52,071 bases of DNA from Liolophura sinensis (Eukaryota; Mollusca; Polyplacophora; Chitonida; Chitonidae): the NCBI RefSeq assembly GCF_032854445.1, contig NC_088301.1, positions 42,529,116 to 42,581,186 on the forward strand. The letters run 5' to 3'. Within the stretch, counting starts at the first letter, position 1; each line of letters starts with the position of its first letter. Made by a program: the position numbers and the translations under genes. Shown in pieces: positions 23,190-35,400 of this stretch. The notes beneath the pieces are model-generated. The model was not told where the DNA came from. It searched no databases and saw nothing but the letters and a program-made list of their open reading frames with translations.

Positions 23190-24310
23190 TTCTGATGTCA
23201 AGTAGTTGCTTTCTCCTTGTTATACACCGTGTGAGAATGGTGAAGTACTTTACCGGAGTGTCCAGATAGACGAAGAACCTATCAAGCGAGTGCTCTTACA
23301 ATCTGTCCTCAGTGTAAGACTCCATGGGGCACCAATACACGAAGAGGATTTTGGGTCTTTTAGCGAAATGGTGTTATTGTGCTTACATGACACGTAATGT
23401 CAAGGAATCCTGATCCAAATGACGCCGTTGTCTCCTTGGCAAGTATGGGAAGAATGTCTAGACCACCATCACATCACTATTTGCTCAGATAATCTGCTCA
23501 GTGACCCTTGGTCATACTAGCTATGGACTTCACTGTTCTTGAGCCTGGTGCTGGAAATATGGAGAACGTCTTAGTTCTTACCGAGGTGTTTAAAAAGTAC
23601 CCACAAGCGGTGCAAACAAGGGATCAAACGGTAGATATCCTGAAAATCGACAAAGAGGAAACAGCTCTGGAAACCGAGTGGGTTGTGGAACACCAGCACC
23701 GTCTGCAAAATGCCTTCAGCCTGGCAAGTGAACGCTTGGAACCCGAAGCTCTGAAGCGTGCGACAAAGTACAATTATAGCGCCCAGCAGCATCCATTGCA
23801 GATAGGCGAACACAGTGTTCTTGAGAAACAGGGGTGTTGGGCGACACAAGATCCAGGATCACTGACAGTCGGAACTCCACACTCATTGGCAAGCCCAGTC
23901 ATAACGTATGTCGTTGAACCTCTGAGTGGACCAAGGGAACAAGTCCTGCCATAGACAAGATTTATTGGATGTAAGGAATCATCTGGGAGACGTCATCCCC
24001 GCAAGTAGCATGGCGGAAACTCAAAGTAAGCCACAGGAGGAGCCTCTGCAAAACTAATCTGTGGAGGAGGAGGATTCAACGGAGTATCGGGTCATCTTAG
24101 ATGTACAACTGTCACAATCATTTGTGTCTGCGGATGAATCTAATCCTTCAGAGTCGGGTGGTACGGCTCATATTCCTATTTAAGATGATGCACCATGGGA
24201 GGGTGAGACCCCCAATACCGATCCACAACTTAGACGAAGTAGGAGATCGAATGCTGGACAGCACACCAATCCACATAGACTTCCCCAAGTCAGCGATTGC
24301 CCAGGAATGC
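23190..24310 (+). pseudogene. Integrase and C-terminal pol remnant
   Basis: Scattered pieces in changing frames resemble the integrase part of Ty3/gypsy pol. About 23508-23590 reads AMDFTVLEPGAGNMENVLVL, the first catalytic-Asp strand. 23650-23830 matches the post-catalytic region (HQHRLQNAFSLASERLEPEA). 24170-24300 has an Arg/Ser-rich end (LRRSRRSNAGQHTNPH). The segment holding the second Asp and the Glu of the DDE triad is deleted, and stops interrupt the rest. Confidence 0.68.
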
Positions 24311-24366
24311 AGTATGGAAAAGGGAGCAGATCGTCAGACCTTGAACAGTATGGTGCAAATACAGAT

Positions 24367-24675
24367 ACTAGTCACCTGTAGCAGTTTATTTTCATGAAAA
24401 ATGGTGTATTTTGGTAAATGTTCAGATTTATTGTAACGCGTTCGTGAGACATTGTGGATTCATAGAAAAAATGTACTTTTACGCCCCATTAATGACACTT
24501 TTATATTTCACACTATCAATAGTCGAGTTTCGACAGCACTTAGTTACTGTCGCTCTGTGAGTATAAGGATCTATTTCATTTCCTTATTTACATTTTGTAA
24601 CGATAGGTTATTGCTGATCTGAGAGATGCGGATAACCTCCTACCGTGTGCATTCAATGTATGGAAGCCCGTCAGC
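24367..24675 (+). repeat. 3' long terminal repeat
   Basis: Second copy of the terminal direct repeat. It starts right after the decayed end of the pol frame (an Arg/Ser-rich segment near 24220-24300). Divergence from the left copy implies the insertion is not recent. The right edge is placed where similarity stops, after 'cccgtcagc'. Confidence 0.83.
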
Positions 24676-25804
24676 AGCAACGTCACTTTACCATTTGGTA
24701 GGTTGAGAGTATGTATTGTGATGCATCATATAAGTGATAATTACTCAATCGTATTTGTATTGTTCACTATGACATGTAATGTGTTCATGTATGGTGGGCC
24801 TTATGCACCACCTCAGAACAGATAATTGATTTACGATATGGGTACAATATCGTTGTTGTTTTGCTGATTAAATATGGGGTAATTAACTAGTTATATTTTA
24901 GGTTCAATTGTGGATGTATTTGAAATGTGTAAAAGAACGCTTTCTTACATCCGCAAATTGTGTATGCATTAAGCATTGGAACTGTACAATAATTAATTTT
25001 CTCGTAGACCAGGAGGTTCACTTTACGTCTGTTAGGTGCTACACATGCTGTTTCAAGGCTTTGAGTGGTGATAGTTCCATTCCGAGTTTACGGTGGGCAG
25101 TTTGTGTCATTAATGGGTGTAAGCATCATAACTTCGATATGTTGTTGTAGTCTAGAATACCGCCCAAGTACTGACAAACTCTTAGCTTTGTCTTGTTTCA
25201 TCTATAGTTCATAGTTCACTATGTACTTCAAACCTTATAATCTTTCAATGTTTCATTGGTTACATAAGAAACTAAGGAATGTCTTTCCTAGAGATGAACT
25301 CCTGAGAGCTTCTGCATGTGTAACTTTAAAGCCCAGAACATTTGGTGCATGAATAAAATGTGTTAGCCTTGTCTCTTGCCATCCAGACAACGTTTTTTTT
25401 CCTTTTATGATAACTATAACAAACACGTGATACTTTCACTTTGTTGTATGTATTAGAAACATAATCCATAATTAAATTGTGCATTTCAGAGGATTTAAGG
25501 GATAATGTTTTTACCCGTTGATCAGAAAATAAAGGACACATCTAAAGAACCTTAAAAATAAGCGTTGGTGTTCGTCATTAGAACCATTAACCTTTGCGCT
25601 CTTCACACAGAAATCCGCTGAAAAGGTTTCTAACTTCTTTAGGACGTCGTAACATATATTCATGTAATACCGATCCCCAACCATCATGGTGAATAATTGC
25701 AAGATCAATTTCCAAAACAAAGTTCACCACATAGAAACAATGAAAGTGTATGAAGTAAAAAACACAGTTAAAAAGGAGTCAAGCGAAAGGAAGCAGTATG
25801 TAAT

Positions 25805-26000
25805 TTTCAGTGGTTTCGGAGAGACGTATGGAATGTTCTAGACGCCTAAATTTAATCAGCAGGATTTAAATTGTCATCAATGAAAAATATGTATTTCAGT
25901 TGCGCGAAGAGCGTTGAGCTGTATACATCCTACCTGCCGATTTTATTCAATACGATGCTTACAACACCCCTACATCCACGGATTAATGTTACATGACCGC
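25805..26000. repeat. Diverged dispersed repeat, copy B
   Basis: It shares ordered blocks with 18112-18360: attttcagtgg, ggaatgttctagacg, aaatatgtatttc, attcaatacgatg and ccacggattaatg. Same orientation, class unknown. Confidence 0.5.
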
Positions 26001-26372
26001 ATTGATTTTGCTATTTATGTATTAAATTTGTCAACTTCATCCTCAAAATGAATATGCTTTAAATTTGGCGCGGTTACTTGCCATAACACAACATTCTTAC
26101 CGTTTTCCTCTACAACCTATCAAAAGCAATAGTAACAATAGGCAAATAGTTTTCAGTACTATCCAAAACAGACAAAATCCTGATATATATTGACTAGGTG
26201 CAAAATAGCAATGTATCAACCATCTAACATGTCTGCGTGGCAGTATTACCGAGGCGGGAATTAGAGGCTGCAAGGAAGCATAATACACTGATCACAAGAG
26301 AAATTATACGCAGGTCCCCGAATGCACTGCGGTTGGTAAATGGTGAGAGTTTTCGCCTCCAAAGGCCGAGAC

Positions 26373-26525
26373 TGGTTCATCAGCAGAACCCTGGTTTATG
26401 TAGGAATACAATATGAAAGACTAGAGCATACGGGTAAAACCAGAAACACAGTGACAACAGTGTGATAGTTGTCAAATGGTCACATGTATTACAGGTGAAA
26501 TCTGGCCTCTTGTCAGTTTACTTCA
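26373..26525. repeat. Direct repeat, copy 1 (paired with 26744-26846)
   Basis: Shared blocks in order are cagcagaaccctggtttatg, aggaatacaatatgaaaga, gtcacatgt, and ctggcctcttgtcagtttac. Copy 1 carries about 50-60 extra bases in the middle. Confidence 0.65.
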
Positions 26526-26743
26526 GTCAAAGTTTAATATTTTTTTATTTATTTCATGTATATGCTTAAAAGTACTATCGTGCGTATCCCCTAGACCCCA
26601 TGGCTTAAACAGAAATAGGTAAAAATTTACAGCGACATTACTTGCAATTTATTAGAAGCCACAGGTGAAGAATTACTCAAATGGTGTGTTGACATCACAC
26701 ACACAAACACATTAAGACAATGCAAAGAAACCGACCTCGGGGA

Positions 26744-26846
26744 TGGCTTAGTCCACCAGCAGAGTCCTGGTTTATGCAGGAATAGAATATCAAAGGAACA
26801 ATGTCACATGTGAGTAATCTGGTCTCTTATCAATTTACCTCAGGAT
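26744..26846. repeat. Direct repeat, copy 2
   Basis: It follows the order cagcagagtcctggtttatg, aggaatagaatatcaaag, gtcacatgt, ctggtctcttatcaatttac, matching 26373-26525 with a central gap. Confidence 0.65.
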
Positions 26847-28326
26847 TTTATTCCAACTGTTCATGTATCTGATTTAATAATACACGCCTCTAAAACCCTA
26901 GTATAAGACTCTCTATACCATGCTGAATCTTGCAGTGTCTAGTTTATAAAGTATATTGATAAAACAGGTGAATTTGGCATAGCGATACAGTAAAGCAGCG
27001 CTGTATATATCCCGGCATTGGAATCGGCCTAGGGTCTGCAATTTGGCTACGTAAAATAAGTGTATGAGGTGCAGAAGGACTAAAATTTGGTCTTGTTGGA
27101 TCGACATCTTCCCACCGGGTATAGATGAAGTTCATTTCATCTTAATATATAAATTGTATAGTATGCACGGTAAAATTACTAAAACACAAGTACTTTTAAA
27201 AATAATGTTGACTTTCCTGCAGGTCTAGATGTGTACAGCAAAAAGTGATCTTTTGCGTTAGCTGAAATTGAAACAGAATCTCAAGGGGCAAAACTGACCC
27301 ATCAGGTATTTTATATACACCTAAATGTGGTTGTATGTATATGTATGATAGCATCACGATCTCTATGAAACAGTCACGTGTTCCTGCCAGCAGGTCATGT
27401 AGCTGTCGGACACAAAAGGCCAAGTGCAAAGACTTAACAGCACAACCTGGCAAAACTACCTGGGCGTCGCTTTTGGAACAATTTATCAGTCGTGCAAGAC
27501 AAAAGGTGTAAATACCCTCCTAAATAATCAATGAAGAGCAACGATGGTAAGAAATCGATAGATGCTAGAGGTTGTTGGGTGCTTTCGTTTACCTGAACCG
27601 ATCCGCCATTAAACAGGCGGAGATGTGTTTTTGCCGATAGTTTACAGTTGTCGTGTGGGGGAAATTCTATCGTTATCACATTGAATGTGATTGATCGATC
27701 ACTAAATAGCATCTGTTAATATTGTCGATTATTACCATTAAACGGATACCAAAATTTTTGATGGCAAATAGAAAGTTTGTGTGTGGAAAAGTAAAACTGA
27801 GCAAAAACTCATCAGTAGTATAACAGTGTATTTATGTGGTGGAAAAGGTGACATAGTCACACGAAGTGTCTAATCACAGTTCATTCTTAGCTGTGTGAAA
27901 AGAGTTTACATATAAATACATCACATCAACTTGTCCATCGTTGGGCTGTGATAGTCCACACATTTTGTTTGCACACTGGAGCTCTCTTCGCACCCAAACG
28001 TCAAAATGTCTACAATTTCTAAGCGTTAAAAGTGATACAAAATGTTGAATGTTGTAAAGTATGAGTGTCATCCATCGCCTTGCATTATTGTTGGAGTTAC
28101 CACAATATTCTACTTTATGAGTGTCAGCATATTAAAATATTATACTGAGCAATTGTTCTGCAATTTATAACATAATGCTATAACTTATAAATGTTACAAG
28201 ACTTTTAACATGTATAATGCCTAACACAACACCTAAATGTGCTAAATTTGTCCACAAATAGTGTTAGATTAAAACATAATGATTGTGTACACAATCTGTA
28301 AAGTGATAAATGGTCTTCTATCATTG

Positions 28327-28372
28327 CTAAAATGTTGAATTTAACATTACTAAAATGTTGCATTTAACATTA
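28327..28372. repeat. 23-bp tandem duplication
   Basis: The unit ctaaaatgttgMatttaacatta occurs twice back to back with a single base difference. Confidence 0.85.
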
Positions 28373-31079
28373 TTAAAGTCATATATAACATTCAGTTTTA
28401 AGAAATTTAAAACTAAAATAAGGGCATCCATGTTGGCGCACACAATTAAAGAATTCTCAACATGGCCAAACCCAGTAAAGACTTAATGTATAAAGCAGTG
28501 TTCATTTTTACCGGATAAACAGTAGTGGTAAATATCACATTAATTTTGAGCTAAACAAATTAAAGCATTATTGTTTCTGGAACCGATTCCATAAAGCCAT
28601 TTCTGACTTGTCATAATCTGAAATATAATTCAGATATTAAAACATATTTTGGAACAGTTCATCAATGTTATCTTAAGACACATGCACGTTAAGATGTCAA
28701 CTGCCAGCAACAAAAACTAAGTATTGTGATGAAGTCTTAAATTTTTACTTAATTCAGAAATGACTTGTGGAATCGGGCTCTTGTGTTATTCTTTCCGGAT
28801 GTTTGCAGCTCTCATGTGCAGCCGATTTCATTCGTACAGCACCAAGATTAGGCATGTCCAAAAGGGATTAAGGTCAAATCGCCAGTTTGGGATTGAACCA
28901 TACGTGCTGACATAAGCTGGATAATCTGCCATGAACATGATCGAGGAAGTCATTAACATTTATTAAATGAAGTATTTGAAGGTTAGAACCTGCTGAGTGC
29001 CTTTGACCTGGCGAGGCGCCAATGATTACAACTGTAAGGCTGTCAAGCTCGTATACACCACGGCAGTGTCAACTGCTGTGTTTGTATTCCGGCCTCTAGG
29101 CCGTATACTTACATTCAGGATTGTACATGACTTAAACGGCGCTCCCCCGCTTAGCTTACCTGGTACAGGTGAGTTATATATCTGTATAAAGTGATCTTAC
29201 AACGTGGCCTCCATGCAAGTCTATCGATCAGGTGACAGATCTGTAATAATCAAACAATTTTGCAACGAACCGTGAAACACCCTATGTACCCAAAGCTGTG
29301 CTTGCTTTCACACAACAACAGATCTTCTATACACGCTGCCACAGTTCACAGTGCCAGCATATATCAGTACTGATTGAATAGTAGAATTCCTCTCAGTTAC
29401 ATGTTTGGATAGCAATCTTGTGGATTACCAGCCTGGTTGTTAATAAGGTAGGTACACATAGATATAGATATGTATTTGGTACACACATAAGTAGTGTGTG
29501 TACCATAAACTTACATGAACCGATATTCACCATACACCATTGAACAATATGTCTATTGGGCATTCCGATACAACTTACGGACAAACATAGACCATATACA
29601 CCAATATAACCGCTTGCGCGCGAGCCAGACTTACCAGGACGACAGTCACCTGGTCGTACAGGCGTACCCTATTGTTTAAGGTTCCCGAAATTCCTTCAGA
29701 GGGTTCCCGCAGCCCCAGGGTTAAGCTTGTCTTGGGACAGGTGCGTGGACGATGCTGGTGCTGCCGGTGGTGCACTGGGCCGGATGGATGGAAACTGAGC
29801 GGGTGGACTACAGAGAGCCAGCAGTACTACCACGGATGTACAGGGACCAACTGTTATAGCTGCTTTGGTTGCCGTGAAATGAGGAGAGAGCGGTTTATTC
29901 GTCCCTTCACTCGGCGCTTAGTAATACTCAGAGGCCTGTGTCCTCCTCAGCTGACTATTTCCGCACGAAATCGTTGAGGAGAGAAAAGTTGCTGCTTGCG
30001 GAGGACGCCATGTCCGATGGTTGCCATGGCTGTACAATCAATCTATCCGTGTCAAGAAAATTGTTTACAAAGGCCCTTAACAAATCGACTGTTGCAGGTA
30101 TAGGCAAATGCGAATTAATAGGTAATTCCACAGCGAAAGAGTCTCATAGAGAGCGAAACTACGTTGGCATATAGACAGTATAATAAGAACTGATCGGGTG
30201 AGAGATTTGGGTAAGCGAACGAGCCGAGGTCAGCAGCGAGACGAGTTGAGAGTGTAGAAAGTAAGACGTACAACCAGCGCACTCTGTAGGCCTACGATAC
30301 TCACCGCCGTACGAACCATTGCACTAATAACATCCAGGTTCCACTGCTGGTAACGTTACGCCCAAAATATGGTTCTTTTTTCTATTTTTTAAACACAGCC
30401 GCCGGTGTATTGAGTAGCGCTGTAGACTGGTGGGGTGGTAAGGGGATAATGTGTATACAAGACCTAGCAATCCTGACAATGAATGCGTGGCTAAGCTTCT
30501 GTACAGGCTTCGAAGTAGCGATCTTGTTTCGTACCTCTTATGCTGGTCGTCTGCATATGACTTTTTGATAGATAAGACCATTAACGGTGTAGACATGCCG
30601 ATGACACATTCTGTGAATTGTACTTTCTCATTATTATGGGCCCACAAGGGCTCAGAAATACTTTTGGAAGAGCCATAAGTCCGTACTAAAAACACAAAGG
30701 GTTGTCAAAACAATTGGCTCGTCACAACCTGATCAGCCTAAAAACGAATGCTCCGCTTTCCAGGCCTTGGCATTTCGGATTTCATGTCGAATTCATGATT
30801 GCAATTCACCAACAGGGATAATGTAATATTCGGCTCGGTGTGCAGCAGTTGAAATGTTTATCCTTAAAAGGTTCCAGTATTGAAATCCTATCCTTGAGTT
30901 ATATTAAGTATTTAAACTGAATAGCAAACAGAAGATCTTGGTGGATTCAAATATGCAGAATATTTCTTTTTTTTTTTTTTTGCCCCCGAGTGGAAACGCA
31001 TGGTGTGCTAATTTCGGTGCATAAAAATATATATATTACACACGTATGTTCAATATACAAATCTTCTCACATATATGTT

Positions 31080-31365
31080 TATATATTTATTTGTTTATTT
31101 GACTGTTTAACGAAGATGTTTCTCTGATACGATGGCAGTTTTGTTGGTGTATAGGAAACACTGGCCTTTAGATATTAACAATGTTTCCCACAGTTAAATG
31201 GTCTTTAATCACTGAAACGCTCCACGAGCTTAGCCGACCGTTTAATGTCACCAAGTACCTGCGAATACCCCGAGTTTGTTGAATTTCGAAATTCCCTGCC
31301 GAAGACTGGAATAGAACCCGAACCTCAAGCAACAGCGGTTGAAAGTCGTGCACTGCACCTTACCA
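31080..31365 (-). mobile_element. Possible degenerate SINE
   Basis: The plus strand begins with a tail-like tatttatttgtttatttgac and ends, read in reverse, with a B-box-like ggttcgggttctattcc near 31306-31322. The middle matches other copies poorly, so this is tentative. Confidence 0.35.
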
Positions 31366-32458
31366 GTAAGTTAGATGTCCCCGCCCCCCGTTACTGATAG
31401 TATCATTTATTGGCATTTGCATTCTAGGGCATATATGTGGATTGTGTAATTTTCCTTAAATTCAAAAATGTCAATAACTCTTTCCTCACGTGGGCTAGTG
31501 ATTAATGAAGTGCTGAAAATGTGGCATTTTTGTGCTTTAAAATTGCTTGAAAAACACATGTACATCCGTAGGGCTGGCATTGACTTGAAGTCATAAACAT
31601 ATGATCATCGTAGACGGTATTTATACCACTGGCTAAGCCAAGTTATTTCTACAGTGTCCATTATATCCAAACCGTATTAATGCTCTGTATTGGCTTAACC
31701 TGTGCTAATTTAAAGCTCAACAGAAGCAGTCAGGTGAGTGTTTCGGCTGCAGTCAAACACGTGGCCAATCTGTCAGCGTTTGTTCCTCGCTCTGGCATCC
31801 GTTAACGCGGGGCACTCCACATCTCACTTCCCTGACCCCCCGGTCATGGTAATTACATGCTGGGAAATGTGGAATGACGGACAAACTACACGAGATCTTA
31901 TGTTTTTTTCGAGTAGTATGTATAAATATAACCTAAAGGTAGAGCTTCGGTTTGGCGTCCACAACAAGTAAGGTATCAGGTTATTTAGCCTCCCTCCCCC
32001 ACAGCCTACCCCAACTCCTTTTTGTAATAAACACGCTCTATACACTGAAGCGATCTGCGCTCAGTAATAACAGATGGCCTGTGGAAAGCTACCGCCAAAT
32101 TGTAACATACCTACTACCACTGCCTCTCCTTTTATCTTACAGCATACATATGTGCTAACACTGGAATCCCACCGGACTCGGTTATGTGGCTAAACCCACC
32201 CCACTCCCACCTCACACCCTTGTACTGGAGAAGGTTGATGTCTGCTTCTAATCTCAACTAAACTGTATCAAAGTCATGTTTTTCTCACAATTTTACTTTT
32301 ACTTTTGATAATCAAGCAGTTCGTAATTATGGTATGAAGATACCAATTTTTTGGACATCATAAAAATGCTAGAACTATTACAACTCTTTACTTTAATAAA
32401 TAGATTATTTCAATGATTTTACAATTTTTTAAAACTTTTTTCTCTCTTTTTTTTTCAG

Positions 32459-32497
32459 AAAGTTGTGATAGTTTGAAGATTGCCTACCTGGACAGCC
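32459..32497 (+). other. KIF28: 5' UTR part of kinesin exon 1
   Basis: A strong polypyrimidine tract and AG (32440-32458) lie 39 bases before the ATG, so the first coding exon is preceded by at least one non-coding exon upstream. ATG context is gccATGG, a good translation start. Confidence 0.7.
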
Positions 32498-35400
32498 ATG
32501 GCGGAAAACATTAAAGTTGCCGTGAGAGTGCGACCTTTCGTATCCTTTGGATGCTAATAACTCACAAATGGTCATATTATACAGGTATATAGATATCAAC
32601 AGTTCAAATCATATCTTTAGTATACCTTTATGATACTGAAATTTTGAAATGAATAGCACTCAGAAAACCATCTTGCCTATTCAACACCACAATATGAAGT
32701 GACACCTGATTGCTTTGTATATGTGTTCGTGTTTTTATTTATTCCATGTTTCCATAGTTTTCCTAACTGAGGGAATATGGCAAGAGGCCGTATTTCACGC
32801 GTGACCAGCTGCTAATTGCCTGCTCTGGTTTTACTCTCTATACTGTAAGTCTTTTATTATCTTATAAACGATAATTCAGTGGTACTCGTTTGAAGCCAGT
32901 GGTATGACCATACCCTTGCTCTAACTGACCAGACGTACTGGTCAATGCGTTTTAGTACAAGGTGAAGATTGCAGTGCACCTGTTTACCCTTGACCAACTC
33001 GTTAGAATGACCGCGAAAAGAAGAATGGCAGTAAAATGATTGTGAGGATGAGTGGGCAGACCACTGAGATCATTCATCCTGAGTGCACGCAACCTCCCAA
33101 GAAGTTCAACTTCAACTATTCGTACTGGTCCCACGACGGCTACAACGTTCGGGAGGATGGCTATCACGAGCCGAAAGACAGGCAGTATGCAGATCAGGTA
33201 TGGTTTGCTGACACGGGGTGGTTGAGTATCAGTTATCATGCGTGCCTGTTATTCGAAACCTTGTCTGGTATGGTTTCTCACACTTATTTTCGTGATCTTG
33301 AAATTAGCACATTCCAAAGGAGCCTGTTTAGGATGAAATTAGTTCAATTCCACGCATTTTCAAGGTGGTAAATGGTAAATGGCAATTACAACATGATAGG
33401 CACCATCAGACATGGCACCATCATGATAAGGTTGTCTTATACAATTCTTATTTGCTTCCTTCAGTTTGTGAATAAGACTAGAAAGGCATACCTTGCAGTA
33501 AAATAAAAGTATTTAGCCGACTATTAACGTATTTATCATTACCTTGGTACAAAGGCAATATGAAAGTATTCACTCAGGCAACACCTTCTATAAGATCACT
33601 GAGCCATATGTTGTATACGTCTCTTAAGTTATGTTATTACTGAGTGTCAGGTCGCATTTGTGACGAGAAATCTTACCATTTCAGGAGCGTGTGTACAATG
33701 ATCTAGGAAAGGGAATGTTGGAGAATGCATGGCAAGGTTACAATGCCTCCATATTCGCCTACGGACAAACTGGCAGCGGGAAGTCATACTCTATAATGGG
33801 GTATTCCGCAAACAAAGGTACCTGTAATACAATATGTTCGGTGGGTGGTTTCTTTGTTTGTTAGTTTGTCTTCAGTTTAACGTCGTTTTCAACATCATTT
33901 CGGTCATTTTGGAACGGTGTCTTCCTGTAAAGAGCCTGTCCCGATGCATATCTATGGGACTTGCTATCTTGAACACAACCATGTCAAAGACAGAAGATAT
34001 GACACCATAACCAGAGGCAGTAAACTGAAAATTGGTTGGCCAATTTTTGGACTATCCTTGGCCTTTTTGCTGAGCGCCATGCGAGGGAGTATACAAGGAT
34101 TACCAATTTAATGTCTCTTCCGACTGGGGACTGAACCCCTTAACACTACGCTCTACCACTTGGCTCCTGAACGGGGTTATGCTAATATGGATTACTGGGG
34201 TATACACTTTAAATCTACTTAAGTGAGACTGTCACAATAAGTGCAGATTGAACCAGGCTGCCATAAGCACAGACATATCCTGTATATCTCTCTGAATGTT
34301 ATCTTCTGCCAACAAGACATGTCTAGCATTTTGAGAATGCCATTTACGACTGGCATAAAAAAAATCGTCACCCGAAAGGTTTAAAACCGTTGTCACACAA
34401 AAAAGCAGAAAAGGAAACCAAATGGGGCAATTCGTTACTGGGCTCCTTTTAAAGGTTATTGCATTATCGCTACAAACGGAACTATACAGTTGCGTGATTG
34501 GGTAAGCCTAACTATCATTCGAACAAAGCCTGGGATTCTGATCAGTGACTTGCTCCATTCAGAGTTACCTCATTTCAAAACTAATATTGCCACCAACTCG
34601 TTTCTGCGTTCAGAGTTACGTGATGCCATAACTAAATTATGATACAAACGTAACTCTGAGCATGCTTAATTGATCACGCAGGAATCGTTCCAAGAATTTG
34701 CGAAGACTTGTTCCGAACTATGGACCAAAGGAAAACTGAAGGAATGGAATATCAGGTACGACGTAAAATCTAGGGTAATACAAATGCATAGGATTAAGGG
34801 CTCAGAATTACAGGCAAATGTCTAACGACAATGTTATAAAGACAAAATGCAGGGGGAATGCATTATATATCCCTCCTAAATCAATTGCCTTGCACATTAG
34901 TAAGTTGTGGAATAACTGTTATGACCACGGATGACTAAGAATATATAATACCATCTATGGACAAGGCCATTGACTCTTGGTGTACTCTTCGCAATAGTGT
35001 ATCAAGATTAGTGTCTCTACTTAAGCTGCATGGTAGACAGGAAGAGCAACACATTGGAGAGATATTGTTTTATATCCCCTCACATAATTACGTGAACATT
35101 CCTCGTCTTCCAGAAATTAGGACTGGGAAGTCATGTAAATGATCAATAGTACAAGTCTTGCGTATAATTCACGACGCCATGTTATTTGGAATAATCTGAT
35201 ATCATTTGTCTCAGCGTAAGACTGTATCTCGTCTTTTTATCAGGTTTCCTTCAGCATGATTGAAATATACAACGAGACAGTCCGAGATTTGTTGACCAAG
35301 AAACGTAAGCCAGATGGAGGCCTTGCAATCCGAGAAAGCCCGGACAAGGGGTTCTACGGTAAGATGGTTGCACCTTTACTGATTCGACGAAAAGTTGAAA

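Larger units (their letters stand above)
21495..24675 (+). mobile_element. Decayed, internally deleted Ty3/gypsy-type LTR retrotransposon
   Basis: Two direct repeats of about 305 bp (21495-21803 and 24367-24675) agree at roughly nine of ten positions by eye and enclose about 2.56 kb. The inside carries fragments of a pol polyprotein on the plus strand: a protease-RT linker, part of reverse transcriptase, the RT connection, part of RNase H, scraps of integrase, and an Arg/Ser-rich C-terminal tail. Gag and protease are missing, and several frameshifts and deletions are present, so it cannot encode a working polyprotein. No primer-binding site was recognised after the left repeat, and no clear target-site duplication was found. 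The clade assignment rests on domain order (RT, RNase H, integrase) and the Tyr-Leu-Asp-Asp catalytic motif. Confidence 0.85.
24676..32458. other. Gene-free intergenic stretch, about 7.8 kb, upstream of the kinesin
   Basis: No open frame here has splice sites or a recognisable domain. It holds diverged direct repeats (25805-26000; 26373-26525 and 26744-26846), a 23-bp tandem pair (28327-28372) and a possible SINE (31080-31365). A GC-richer block at about 29590-30320 could be the promoter and leader region of the kinesin, whose first coding exon begins at a splice acceptor and so needs an upstream non-coding exon. No start site can be placed. Confidence 0.5.

Noticed and set aside
29575-29977. 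Two overlapping open frames on opposite strands
   Set aside because: They look like chance frames in a GC-richer block. No domain, splice-site pairing or start context supports them.
33198-33371. Extension of kinesin exon 2 as part of a 111-codon frame
   Set aside because: Kinesin similarity stops at ADQ, right before a GTATGG donor; the rest is intron read-through.
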